Assembly (NCBI RefSeq): GCF_964204645.1
Contig: NC_134025.1
Location: 29,666,001 to 29,730,000 of the forward strand
Source of the DNA: Tubulanus polymorphus
Lineage: Eukaryota > Nemertea > Palaeonemertea > Tubulaniformes > Tubulanidae
DNA length: 64,000 nucleotides
Reading direction: 5' to 3'
Below are positions 48,065-59,692 of this stretch, piece by piece. The first letter of the stretch is position 1, and every line of letters begins with the position of its first letter. The notes below the pieces were generated by a model. That model was not told where the DNA came from. It ran no database searches and was given only the letters and a program-made list of their open reading frames with translations. Made by a program: the position numbers and the translations under genes.

Positions 48065-48363
48065 GGTTCAGGGAAGCGATAGGCGTGTATCGGGAAATCG
48101 GTCATGACGAACATATTTTGTAGACTTCTGTAGTCTGTCGAGATTCCAGTACTGTATCAGTGCATGAAAATCCACTAAGTACCCAATGGTGTTGTCAAGA
48201 ACCAAAATAATTATCATTTTTCACTTAGTATGGTCAATGCAAAGGCAAGTTGATCATCATTAGTCGATTTGTATCCTTTCCTCTCCTCAGGGATCGTGTT
48301 ATTCAAACAATCCACATTCACATATAAAATATAAACCATAGATATTTACAGACAAGAGCACTG

Positions 48364-48369
48364 TTTATT
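48364..48369 (-). promoter_or_regulatory. Candidate poly(A) signal of SRRM1
   Basis: TTTATT (AATAAA on the minus strand), about 615 bp after the SRRM1 stop codon. Confidence 0.45.
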
Positions 48370-48982
48370 GTTAGTATTTTACATGTATCCAGATTACAAT
48401 AGATCAGTTTTTTATGTACATCACAAAACAACATCTCATGTAAATTTTCCGGTAATCATAATCAGTACAAAATGAAATCAGACCCAGTTCCATGAATCTT
48501 GATCTCTGTTTTGACGCTTAGAGCTAAAATTTGTTCACCTCAAAAAAGTTTTTTCGTAGAGCTAGATCTGACGCCGCCACATCTTGATGCAAACATGCTT
48601 TCATAAATGCTGTTTTCCACATTTGTTTTCACATATGACACATTGTTGATATCAACTTGAAAACGTTAATCTTTTTAAATTTGATTACTACCGATACATC
48701 TTTATAGAGAAAATTGACTGAATAATAAAAACTGTACATTTTCCACGACAATTATCTGCACCTTAGACAGAAGACACGCTATAATAGTGACAACGCTACA
48801 GATTCCCAGCAACTTCAATGTAAATTAATGAACCAGAACCACAAATAACTTCTACATTATTTACATCATCTCATTTCTAAAATCGATTCGTTACTCTATG
48901 AAATGAAAGCCGTTTAATCAACACCAGGTAGCGATGATTCAAATAAGAATTGTCTGCTTGTTGACGCACGCGCACCGGACGC

Positions 48983-51900
48983 TCATGAACTCATTTCTTC
49001 CGTTTCTTGTCGTTTAAGCGTTTCCAAAGCTTTCCTTCGCAGAGCTGCAGCGTCTTCGTCTAAACTTTCATCTCCGGACGCAGCCTGAAACGTACCAGAA
49101 ATAAATAATATACAAACCGAAGAAATCAACTTAAAGATAAACCTGCAGAGGAAAACGAACTACTGATACTCTCTCTCTCTAATACTGTAGAAGAATAGAA
49201 AAGAATTTTTAACTCTTACTCCTGTTTCACCATCCTCAGCAGTTTTCGCATCTTTCTTATGTTTGTGTTTCTTATGCTTCTTGTGTTTCTTATGTTTTTT
49301 CTCTTTCTTTTTCTTCTTCTTCTTTCCGTCGCCCGATGCCTAAAAATCACACTCAGTTAGCTAAACTCTCAGCGAGTCCTTTTCCCATGCATCCCATATA
49401 ATAAACACTAAATTCCCCGAGTAGAATGGAGATTGTGAGAAATTTCTTGGCTTCAAATGTTTCAACATTTTCATTTTTTTGTGTGAGTAACATATTGATT
49501 TAGAAACGCTTGGGCATTATCGGAATTGCCTGAATTTCCCTTGATTTGATTCCCCGAGTGTTCCAGGTTAGTGGCCATCGTTGTAAAGAAGGATATATGA
49601 ACTGACTGACCTGTGAACCTGCGCTCGGTGACTCACTTCCCTCTTTACTAGTCTTCGATTTCTTTTTAACCGGTAAATCTTTCAGCGGACTCGGAGAACG
49701 CGATGGTTTACGTTTACCAGGCGAGCCGATGTCTCGTCGACGAGCCGCGTCGACATCCATCGTCTCTTTACGACTGTTCCTACCACGAGGCGGTGACACC
49801 GATCTCGATGGCGACCGTTGTTTCTGCTGATGCTCTGTAGGTGGCGATACCGAGCGTTGTTTAGACCTCGGTTGCGGTGAAGCGGAGGCTTGTTGACGTC
49901 TGGGTTTCGGGGCGGGAGGTGAATTCGAGCCGCGTTGTCTACGTGAAGCTCTGGGAGGAGGGGGCGGCGGAGAACCGGACGAGGAACGAGCACGTTCAGG
50001 AGATAGGCTAGGTCTACGTTGTTGATCTGGTTTACGTCGAGGGGGTGGTGGAGGGGATACCTCGGGTTTACGAGGTGGGCTGCCTCTACGCTGCGTAGGT
50101 GACGCCGCTCGCTGTGTTTTACGTCTAACCGGAGAACCCGATTGCGATCGACCCCTGGCAGGTGAGTGTTTAGAGCGACGAGGTGGTGATGTTTTACCTC
50201 CGCGCTGCTGCTGTTTAGGGGTTGTTTTACGCGGACCGCGAGAGGGAGGAGGTGGGGGTGGACTCTGAGAACCTGAGGGCTGTCGTCTTTTAGCGGGTTT
50301 TTCTGGACTACTCGACGCAGACCTGTAACACAAAAAAATATTCATATAACATTTACTCGATATCCAGACACCAGGAACAGGTTAATCGTTCCTGTGAGAC
50401 TCGAGGTATCAGCAGTCTACTGCAGACGACACTCACTTGGGTGATGATTTTCTCGCAGTTGTTTTATTGCGTCTCGGTTGTTGAGGTGAAGGTGATCGAC
50501 TGCTCGCCGCTGATGACTCCGCCGATGAATCTCGTTGTTTACGACGCGCTGCAGGTGGCGCTGCCGCCGGCGAGACGGATCGTTGTTTAACCGGTCGACG
50601 CTCGGCAGATCCGGACTGACGTTTTTTCGCCGGTGGTTCCGGCGAGGCTGATGAGGATGATTCTCCTCGTGGCGCAGCGCGACGAGGAACCGCCGGAGGA
50701 GGAGATGTAGAATGCGCGACCCGTTTTTTCGTGTCTGATGTCTCCGGACTCTCGCTCGTTCTACGTTTCATCGGTTTTTTCGGCGACGGAGAAGCGCTGC
50801 TGCGCCTAGCGACAGGTTCCGGCGATGACTCTGATTGTTTCCTGCGTCTCTCAGCTGATTCTCGACTCGGAATTCTCCGGCCGCGGGGAGGAGCCTGAGG
50901 TGATGATTGACGACGTCTCGGGTCAGGCGGAGGCGAGTCTCGACGTCTCGCGCCCGGAGAGTTTCTACGGTCCGGGGACGACGACGGAGAACGACGTCTA
51001 CGTCGATCCGGAGAGATAGACCTACGCGGCGGAGGAGACCTGCGTCTCGGAGGAGAACGACGTCTCATCGGAGGACCTCTCGGAGGGCTGCGTCTATAAC
51101 GCGGTGACGGGAATCTGTAATCGTACCTTTTCAATTTAAAAGTTTATCCAAAATTAGAAACGACGACAGAACAACGAAAATTCAGATTTCTTACAGATCA
51201 CGGAATCCATCATCGCCTGATTTTGACCCCAATACTAGAACAATTCCCTGATGCCGCGACAAGTTTAAAGGAGCAACCACAGTTAAATTACAAGATATTC
51301 TCAGTGGGGCTGTTTCCCCGCGCCATGCATCACCAGCATGAACAACAAGAAAACAAAATTTCTAAATCCCAGGTTTTTAAGGAAAGAGTCAGAAATCGCC
51401 CAGATATTCCCTGATCCGTAAGAATCCTGGATATAGAGTAGTTATTTGTAACATGTTTTCTTACCGTCTCAATCGATTATCGAATCTACCCCTGGGAGGT
51501 GAGTATCGTCTACGAGGTGGCGAAAAACGACGTCTCGGAGACGAGTATCTTCTACGTCTCGGTGATCGAGACCTTGAACGTCTGTCTCCTACAAACACAT
51601 TATATTCAACCTGATATCAGTGTTTCCGGTTATAAAGCCTGTTTTCATCTTATTTTCCCAAGACTTAACCTATTGGATTGTTCATTAAACCTCGTCAAAT
51701 TTCCAAAAATTCCCGAACTGCGAAATGTTATTTTGAAATTCACAATTTCCTGATGAATGGGTGAATCATTGCTTGCTGGGTGTCGAATAATATTAACCTT
51801 TTCTCGGAGATTCATCTTCAGAAGATGATGAACTATCTGAACTATCAGATTTAGTGGCATCGTTGTGAGTTCTGTAGTGACGTCGTTTCTGCACTGAGAC

Positions 51901-54900
51901 CGGTTTATCAGGGGAAGAATCATTTCCATCGTCCGATTTCTATAAATACAATTCATTAAATGATTATTTCATTCTGTCCAGAGTTTTACTGTGTAATGCT
52001 TCTAAATGAAAGTCATTGACCTCTGAACCTACCGACTGAGACGTCGGCCACTTGCCCACCGAGTTTTATTTAGAACACAAAATTCCCTGAATGAATCCGC
52101 TGAGAATAGAGTAATCTCTCGGTATAATATGTTAAAACGTATTCATTTTCCATGAATTATGTATCGACTAAGAAACAGAAACACACCTGGGACCAGTTGC
52201 TCAAAGTTGTAACTGGTGGATAAATACCATAGCAACATTGAAGTTTTAATTGTCACTACGTCAACTATCCACTGGTTAAGTTTAACCAACTATTGAGCAA
52301 CAGACCCCAGGCATTTCTTTATCAATTCATGAATTATGAATAAATTTTAACTAACATATTAAACTATGAAATTTCTCTATTCACCTGTGGATTCATTCCT
52401 GAGTGGTTTCTCTGATCCATCAGAACAGGGAACGCCCACCTACAAATTGTGAAGTCATTTCTAAAATACGAACCTTTCCATCGTTATTTTTATTTGAAGG
52501 TGACCTTGAACGCGAGGAACTCGAAGATGAAGCTCGTTTACGCGATTTCTTCTCCATCGATCGTTTGCCGCGGCGATGTCGCGGAGACACGCTGCTGCGA
52601 CGTCTCGGCGATCTACGACGAGGACTCGACGGTGATCTACGACGCGCGGGCGATCTACGACGTCGAGCCGGTGATCGCCTCCGCGGAGACCGCGATCGCG
52701 ACTTCCTGCGACGACGATCACGAGAACGCGATCGAGAACGTTTCTTCTTACGATCGCGTGATCTCGACCGGGATTTCGATCTGCTGCGACTCCGCGCTTT
52801 CTCTTCTTTCTTCTCACTCTCTCCAGTGTTCTCACCTTCTTTGCTCTTCTCTGCATCTTCAGGTTTCCCCCTAAAATTTCAGTAAATTCATAGCTATTAT
52901 TAAAGAAAATGTTAAATGTTGACTAAGTTATGGCGCAAAATATCTTGAAAAAATTTCAGCACTATCAGGATTTTACTAAAATTAAGCGCTAATCAGTACT
53001 TATCGTATCCCTAATACTTTTAGCACTTTTCAGACTCAAGGACATTACCAAAATTTAAATAAAGAGTTTCAAGCATATCTGTATAAGATTCAGGGTCCTT
53101 CACTTGAAAGGAATCAAGCGAGTAAGACATATGAACTCCTTTAAAACTATTTTCAATACGTACTCAGTTTCCTCTTTATCTTTCCCATTCTCATCTCCTT
53201 CGCCATTTTTCTCCTTTTCGCCGTTCTCCTTTTCGGGACTCTTCGATTTCGAATTTTTCGGTGATTTCGATGAATCATTCTCCTTCCTACGCGGTGATCG
53301 ACTCCTACTTCTACTGCTGCGTTTCCTTATATCATACATAAAATCTAATTTATGGCAAAATACCAATAAATTTCATAATAAGGTACAACATCAGAGGCCA
53401 GTTTTAACGTCCATGGTTCTCTTACAGATTAAGTAATCTAAAATTCCCTGATATTTCCCTTCAGACCCTCGACCAAAATATCCCAGCTCAAATCATTTCA
53501 GATATCCATAGTGGGGATTGGTTCTTAAAGAGGTTCCTTGTGCCACTTGTCACCAGCAAGAAGAACCAGACACCCAGGATTCAAAATGCAGTCAGAATAC
53601 ACTAAATTCCTGGTTTCCACGATCTGTAAGAATGGATTAGTTTCCACAACTCATTTAACTCTCACTGGCCCTGATGTAATTCACATGACTTTTTTCGTTA
53701 CCTGCTACGAGGTGACCGCTCCTTCTTATCTTCATCCTCTCTTTCCTTCTCTTTTGCCTTTACCTCTTCTTCGATTCTCTTGATGTTTGTTTGCATTCGC
53801 TCCATTTCAGCCTTTAACACAAGAGCAATAGTGGATACTTTGAATTTACTCGAAGGTTTTTTTTCAAATGAAATTTTAGCGACGTGTATCTTAATTCGAT
53901 AGTTACCTGTCTTTGTTTAATTTCCTCTTTCTTTAACTCGACGAATGCAGCTGGAATACCGCTGATATTTTCCTGCGCGCTGCACAGAAGATCCCACAGT
54001 TCTTGAACGAGGATTCGAGCGTTCTTCGCGTTTAGGAAACCGGTCAGGTTGATCTGTAACTGCTTCGAGTCGGGATACTGAAGAGAGAAAACAAATACAA
54101 ACGATTCCCGATTATTAACCGAGCCACAAATCGATACAGTTCTTGTATAGATTCACTTAAGGAATTCGACTAATTCCCCTCGAATGAATCGTAATTAAAA
54201 TAGTCACAAAAACATAGCGAAGACACACTTTTTTCTGATGATGTGATTTGCTTACCAAACGAGAGCCACAGTTCCAAACCCTGTATTATACAGCAGTAAA
54301 TAAAATATCAGCATTAAACCGAACAGAATCATTTAAAACTCAATCAGAATTATTTCTCGTGGTATGTGAAATCTTTCTCGTAAAGTATGAAATGCTTTTA
54401 GCATTAGCAGCAATGTAAATTTTGCATAATTTTTTCTTCTTAAAGAGAACTAATATCTTATAAATAAAATCTAAAATACGTTTATCATATCATATAAGTT
54501 TGTAACTTATACAACACCGAAATATACATGATGCAGACTACAAAAACAGTAATAGTTCTAATACAAACCATTATTTGTTATTCCTGTGACCAATGGGGCC
54601 GGTGAATTCGGCCGGCCTCTCCGTACGGAACATCCAGATATAGTCATTGTGCTAATACTAAGGAAATGCATTCATTCATGAATCTCGATCGGTCCTTGAG
54701 TGGACTGTACTGACTGTGAGAGGTGTTCAGTTCAATGGGTCGCATACGTTTGTTATTTTACCTCTAATTGTGAAGGAAAACGTAGTATATATAAGTATAC
54801 AGTATTATCAAACTAAATATGTACGGTAAGTTGTAGAGATGGCGACACACGATGATGATCAGTTTATCTTTAAAACGGCGAAAGCTCCGAGTACAGGCCT

Positions 54901-57174
54901 CATAGTATCACGAACCCCACATATAAAACGGAAGTAAGCCATACATGAGGGCTGGTCTCGGCTCCTTCACCGAACGATACACCATTTCAATCGAGGCGGC
55001 CATCTTGGATCGCGTTAGACTCAGGTAGAATTTTAGTCGCCGTGCTCAAACCATTTGACCAGAGTCTCTGACATCGATTCATCAAAATCAAAGATAGCCG
55101 CTTTCAAACTATGAAATAGGTATATTCAAATATTCTCTTTAAAAGGGGATCATATTTCTGGGTTGTTTTCTTTTGAAAGCCTAATGAAGCTATAGCCCCT
55201 CGCAGCACGTTTCAATCAATATTCAATAACCACTTACCCGTAACAGAATAACACGTTCTCAATCGAGATATATAACATTTTCAATCATCATCATGAATTA
55301 CAACAAAACAAATGGGCTACAAACTCATTAAAGAAGCTATGATTTATGGAGTTTGATAGCAGAATAGACTGTACTCTTCAACGTGGTCAATAGATCATGT
55401 AATTAAAACCTGCTATTTGCAAATTTCAAGATTGAAAGTTACGTTCACGATAGACCAAAAATTACATACAATTTGAGCGTAAGAAAGGTTTTTCTTTTTT
55501 AAATCGAAATTCTCAGTAAAATTAGTGTTTATCTTAGATTTGTACATAGCAGGTTTTAACGTTATGTAAAACTCTGGTGGCTGTATTTGTCCACACTACT
55601 ACAAAATAAAATAGCATTCAATTTCGCTGTGAACAAGTTTAGAATAAAAGCTTCGAGTAAAAGAATTTATTACCTGATCGGTTTCTAATTGATTATTGAT
55701 ATATTCAATAACGACGTCATCCTCTAATCCGAGCATTTCCGTCACTTTCTTTGTGATCCACGGCTTCAAAACTTCCAAATTTACTTTTGTCATATCGACC
55801 TACAAACAATTAGCATTATTTAATTTTCACAACCAACGGGAGGAATTTTTAAGCCTATTTCTAGCTTGTTTCAGAATATGGCTTGATTTGGGTTATGAAG
55901 TTAGGGAGCGTTCAAAAATTACGTACCTCCATTGGGGGGTTACTGAATTTTGGTACAAAGTGGTACATGGGGGAGGGGGGTCAGCAAAAAAGGTACGTAC
56001 TTTGAGGGAGGGGGATATTAATCAATCTTGGTACGTACTTTATGTACCAAACTCAAATGAAAATGGGCGTTGGTATTTTATCGGCTTTTAGTACCGGGTA
56101 TATAAAATCAATAAACAACAATACTTGCTTAATTCTTTGCATCAATATAATTGGGGGGGGGGGGCGGTGGTCATGGGTTCGATGGTACGTACCTAAGAGG
56201 GGGGTCAGTGAATTTGGTACAAAGGTGGTACAAGGGGGGTCAGAAAAACCGGAGGCTTTGAGGTACGTAATTTGTGAACGCTCCCTTACTAGAGCCAGAG
56301 GCGGAGTACACCTCGTTGCAGAACTCATCGCATCCAAAATCTATTCACTTACAGTTCTATCGTTTTTACAGTACTCTAGTAGAGAAACATAACAACTTAT
56401 CTAGTCATACTTGAAATCTTTCAGACCTACATCTCATATTCATAATGCAGTCATATCAGGGATGTCCTTAAAAATGAACCATAACCCTTTAGAAGAGCAA
56501 TATAGATGAGAGGTGACTTAAACCGTGAAGGCATAAATCATAAGATCATAATCAATGCGTTGTGAAAGATTAAAGAATGACAACTGCAGGTTCTTACCTA
56601 CATTTGTAACTGGTCTAAACTAATGACTGAGAGTTAATTCTGAACTGAGGAGGACATTTTATTTTGGACTGCAGCACTAAAATCCAAATATTCTCTTTAT
56701 TATATGCTAACAATTGATTCCTCTGTCTCTTATAGCTAGCTACACCCACCCTAGGCCTATTGCCTATTCCATTCCATCCTATTATTCCTTTTACTTTGTT
56801 ACCTACCTTACGGTCAACACCTTCTCCAAACTTCATTGACTTCAGTAACTTCTTCCGTTTATCGGCGAATCGGTTGTCTTGATCGGCACTAGTGCCCTAG
56901 AAATTAATCAATCAAAAATGAAACCGATTTGATTAACACTTTAATCTCCCCACGACGCTCAATTTACGGCGGCCATTTTGTTTTCTTTTTTCAAAAATTC
57001 TCGCTTTAAACCCGTAAATTCCTGAGAATGTAGACATGACTGATACATATTAAATACACCTTAGTATTCTTCACTTCAAGCACCAGTAGGAAAATATATG
57101 AGAATCTTATTTGAGGAGCGATTTAAATAGCAATAAGGCATAAAACTCACTTTGAAAAACCCTGCGTCGGTCAT
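48983..57174 (-). CDS. SRRM1: Serine/arginine repetitive matrix protein 1, PWI domain
   Basis: Thirteen exons join in frame: 57151-57174, 56807-56896, 55674-55799, 53907-54077, 53702-53811, 53164-53325, 52474-52870, 51798-51939, 51465-51588, 50437-51126, 49611-50322, 49220-49339 and 48983-49084, about 989 residues (human 904). The N-terminus MTDAGFFKGTSADQDNRFAD matches human SRRM1. The PWI domain (about 39-137) has LKPWITKKVTEMLG, INLTGFLNAKNA and IPAAFVELKKEEIKQRQ; it binds nucleic acid. Then come long RS and RSP repeats, proline-rich blocks, a Lys/His run (KKKEKKHKKHKKHKKHKHKK) and the end ALRRKALETLKRQ. SRRM1 (SRm160) is a nuclear splicing coactivator that bridges SR proteins, snRNPs and the exon junction complex. 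The exon 50437-51126 has a second in-frame acceptor 12 bp inside it (51114). Confidence 0.96.
51188..51424. mobile_element. MITE-like element, TTCTTACAGATC termini
   Basis: Ends ttcttacagatcacggaat and attccctgatccgtaagaa are inverted. It fills most of the SRRM1 intron 51127-51464. Related to 53419-53633. Confidence 0.6.
52190..52309. mobile_element. MITE, GGACCAGTTGCTCAAA termini, copy 2
   Basis: Left gggaccagttgctcaaagtt and right aactattgagcaacagaccc are inverted. Inner ggtggataaataccatagca and tatccactggttaag match the family at 47619. Located in an SRRM1 intron. Confidence 0.75.
53419..53633. mobile_element. MITE-like element, TTCTTACAGATC family, copy in SRRM1 intron
   Basis: Left tctcttacagatta and right gatctgtaagaatgg are inverted. 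Shares ctaaaattccctga and ttgtcaccagcaagaa with 14211-14405. Confidence 0.6.
54081..55673. other. Long intron of SRRM1
   Basis: About 1.6 kb between the two exons of the PWI domain. No gene seen. A YY1-like motif in opposite orientation (ggcggccatcttgga, about 54990-55010) is present; its use is unknown. Confidence 0.4.
55903..56286. mobile_element. MITE, GGGAGCGTTCAAAAATTACGT termini
   Basis: Left gggagcgttcaaaaattacg and right cgtaatttgtgaacgctccc are near-perfect inverted ends, with subterminal tacc/ggta repeats and G-runs (tgggggaggggggtcag, ggggggggggcggtgg). 384 bp, no transposase. It lies in an SRRM1 intron. Confidence 0.8.
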
Positions 57175-57218
57175 GATGAGAGTTTAACATACGACAGATG
57201 GCGCCACACAAAAGAGAT

Positions 57219-57499
57219 AGACTGGTTGCCTGTCCAATATTCCCAGGTAGAAACCGGTAACCAGTCTAACTAGGGTTCGAATCCTGCATATTCCTCTTTA
57301 ATCCTGGACGATTCATTTACTAACAGGGCATGTGATTGCACAAGGTCAGGAGAATAAGAATCGATTTTGATTTTCATAAAATGGCTTAAAGTTAATGAAG
57401 GGGTATCCTCGCTTGCCAGGGATCCGGTATCACTCCCGAACTCGCTTCCCACTAGACTGGTTACCGGTCTCTATTTCAATTAGACAGGCAACCAGTCTA
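57219..57499. mobile_element. Element with long nested inverted repeats (AGACTGGTTGCCTGTC)
   Basis: Left block 57219-57267 starts agactggttgcctgtc and ends accggtaaccagtct. Right block 57454-57499 is the inverse of the left. Each block is itself palindromic at its outer 9 bp (agactggtt/aaccagtct). The core contains a tRNA B-box-like gggttcgaatcctgc (about 57273). Confidence 0.65.
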
Positions 57500-57706
57500 T
57501 ACCGTAGCAATCTCGATGCCATCAGGTTCATCCCTCCCTGGGGGAGGATGGGCAAAAATCCTCTACCTTTCAACTTCAAGTGAAGAGCTCGTGGTGATTT
57601 CAGCGTCTAAATCCAACAAACGATACATCAATGAAGCACAACATCTTATATTTTGTTCATAACCAGATTCGTCAAATGAACGTATTCTGAGCTTAGGAGA
57701 GCAAAA

Positions 57707-58219
57707 TTTGCAGGTCAGGGGCGACTGGCAGGGTCGGGCTATGGGTGATTTACTGGTAGGGTCGGGCTATGGGGTGATTAACTGGAAGGTCGGGATCATG
57801 GGTGATTTACTGCTGAATAGAGGATGTACACTAGGGGTGTCCCGGGTTTGAAACCTAGTCATTACTGACACTGATTCAGAGTGATCCTGATGCTGAATAG
57901 AGGATGTACAGGGTTGTCCCAGGTTTTTTGCAGGTCAGGGGCTACTGGCAGGGTCGGGCTATGGGTAATTTACTGGTAGGTTCGGGCTATGGGGTGATTA
58001 ACTGGAAGGTCGGGATCATGGTTGATTTACTGCTGAATAGAGGATGTACAGGGGTGTCCCGGGTTTGAAACCTAGTAATTACTGATACTGATTCAGAGTG
58101 GTCCAGATGCTGAATAGAGGATGTACAGGGTTGTCCCGGGTTCGAACCCAGGATTTACTGATACTGATTCAGAGTGGTCCAGATGCTGAATAGAGGATGT
58201 ACAGGGGTGTCCCGGGTTT
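57707..58219. repeat. Tandem repeat with about 220-bp period and inner sub-repeats
   Basis: The unit begins tttgcaggtcaggggctact and includes gggtcgggctatggg, ctgctgaatagaggatgtac and gggtgtcccgggtttgaaac. Two nearly full units start at 57707 and 57927; the tgctgaatagaggatgtaca block alone repeats five times. Confidence 0.85.
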
Positions 58220-58732
58220 AGTGCAATGGTGTTAGATGTCTAAAATCATAGTCTTAAACATTCCCCACTTTCATCTCTGAGTCAGGGGTCCGCCTATAAA
58301 AAATTTCATGCATTCTCAGTCCGCAGATCGAGACACGACCCGAGAGAGTCGCGCTGCCAGCGCCAGAATCCCACCTTGTAGTACCGGACCATGTGTAACA
58401 CCAGGGCTAGGTGGGGAGTTTTACAGAACCTAGTGGATGACAGCAATAAAATCACGACCACCGTTGATACAATGCCGGACTGCCACAATTTGTCACAATT
58501 AATTTTGATGGAGGATGGATGATGGGCCAATATCCCTATATAAACAAGAATCTTTTTTTATATAGGGATACTGGTATCATCCACTCCTCCATCAAATTGT
58601 GACAAGCCCGTCTGAACCCGAGCCCGACCCCGACCCGCGTTGATATTATTGTTTGCGAATTTATCTGGTCAAATCAGATTTGATTTGCCTAATTATAATT
58701 TGCTAGTCACGTGTAATCTAATCAAATAAGAT

Positions 58733-58850
58733 TTGCACAACAGGATGAATTTGACGTCTTGTTCCAAACAGCTGACAAGAAAATACTGTCCCACTTTTCA
58801 AAATATTATTTCCCATGAATGGGTATCAGGTTTCTCTTTCAGTTTTGACA
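58733..58850. repeat. Direct repeat, left copy
   Basis: aagatttgcacaacaggatg, then aatttgacgtcttgtt and gctgacaagaaaatact, is repeated at 59047-59163. The surroundings are rich in AATCAAATTTGATT words. Confidence 0.75.
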
Positions 58851-59046
58851 TTTTGACAATTTGTGAGTCCACCATCTTCAAATCGTATCAAATCGCCTCC
58901 GGTGGTGATTTGAGGATTTGACAAATCGATTTGAATTTGATGCCGTGTTAAATTAAAAAATTAGACCAAATCAAATTTGATTATGACAAGATAAAAACGA
59001 TTTTACTTCAAATCAAATTTGATTTGACGTGATAAATTCGCCTAAG

Positions 59047-59163
59047 ATTTGCACAACAGGATGAATTTGACGACTTGTTCAAAACGGCTGACAAGAAAAT
59101 ACTACCCCGGTTACTGAAATATTATTTCCTATGAATGAGTTTTAGTTTTTCTTTAAGTTGTGA
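59047..59163. repeat. Direct repeat, right copy
   Basis: Second copy of the 58733-58850 sequence, about 314 bp downstream, with roughly 85% identity by eye. Confidence 0.75.
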
Positions 59164-59306
59164 CCAGTTATTATCAGTTTTTCGAAAATATTTGTGTACT
59201 TAAAATCAAATTTAATTTGACGTGATAGATTTGCCTTATGGTAAATATCTTTAAGGAAACATATATTGAGGTGGCGCTAGCGTGAACGGATCGAAAAAAT
59301 CTTAAA

Positions 59307-59393
59307 CTAGCAAGTGGCATTTGACAACTAGCAATTGGCAACAAGCCCAACTAGCAAATGGCAACTAGCAACTGGCAACTGGCATGCCGTCTT
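59307..59393. repeat. Short tandem repeat AACTAGCAANTGGC
   Basis: Variants of aactagcaatggc / aactggc repeated about six times. Confidence 0.7.
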
Positions 59394-59643
59394 CCATAGT
59401 AGAATTGTCCATTGCACCTACTTGTCAGTCATGCTCCGTGTCACATGGGAGCGAATGCGTTCACGGCTTTAAACTGATTAAGATCTTTATTTGCCGAAAA
59501 AATGTCTAGCGTGTGAGAATTACAAGTGGAAGGAAAAGGCTACTTCATGTATTTCTAGTCAATGGAGCAAAGCCATTAGGTTAGTATTGACAAGAAACTC
59601 CAACCAGGAGCGCTTCCCTGTTAGCATCCAAACATTATGTACA

Positions 59644-59692
59644 CTGGTTTACCGGTCTCTATCTTATTGAATGGGACAGGCAACCAGTCTAG
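59644..59692. repeat. Solo inverted block of the AGACTGG family
   Basis: ctggtttaccggtctctatc with gacaggcaaccagtct about 13 bp later matches the right block of the element at 57219-57499. No partner block is nearby. Confidence 0.55.

Larger units (their letters stand above)
44600..48982. other. Gene-poor region before SRRM1
   Basis: About 4.4 kb, AT-rich. It holds one small ORF (46105-46314), two MITEs (47619-47747 and 47901-48064) and the SRRM1 3' UTR (to about 48360). I found no other exon with consistent splice sites. Confidence 0.45.

Noticed and set aside
50825-51107. Plus-strand open frames over the SR region
   Set aside because: Antisense of the SRRM1 exon 50437-51126.
52388-52442. 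A 55-bp exon-like segment in SRRM1 with acceptor and donor
   Set aside because: The flanking exons (52474-52870 and 51798-51939) already join in phase 0; 55 bp would break the frame and no SRRM1 similarity is seen.
52403-52885. Arg-rich plus-strand and Val/Arg-rich minus-strand frames
   Set aside because: Shadows of the RS repeats of SRRM1 exon 52474-52870; only the RS frame joins its neighbours.
56053-56392. Open frames on both strands around 56.1 kb
   Set aside because: Fall within or next to the 55903-56286 MITE and its G-runs.
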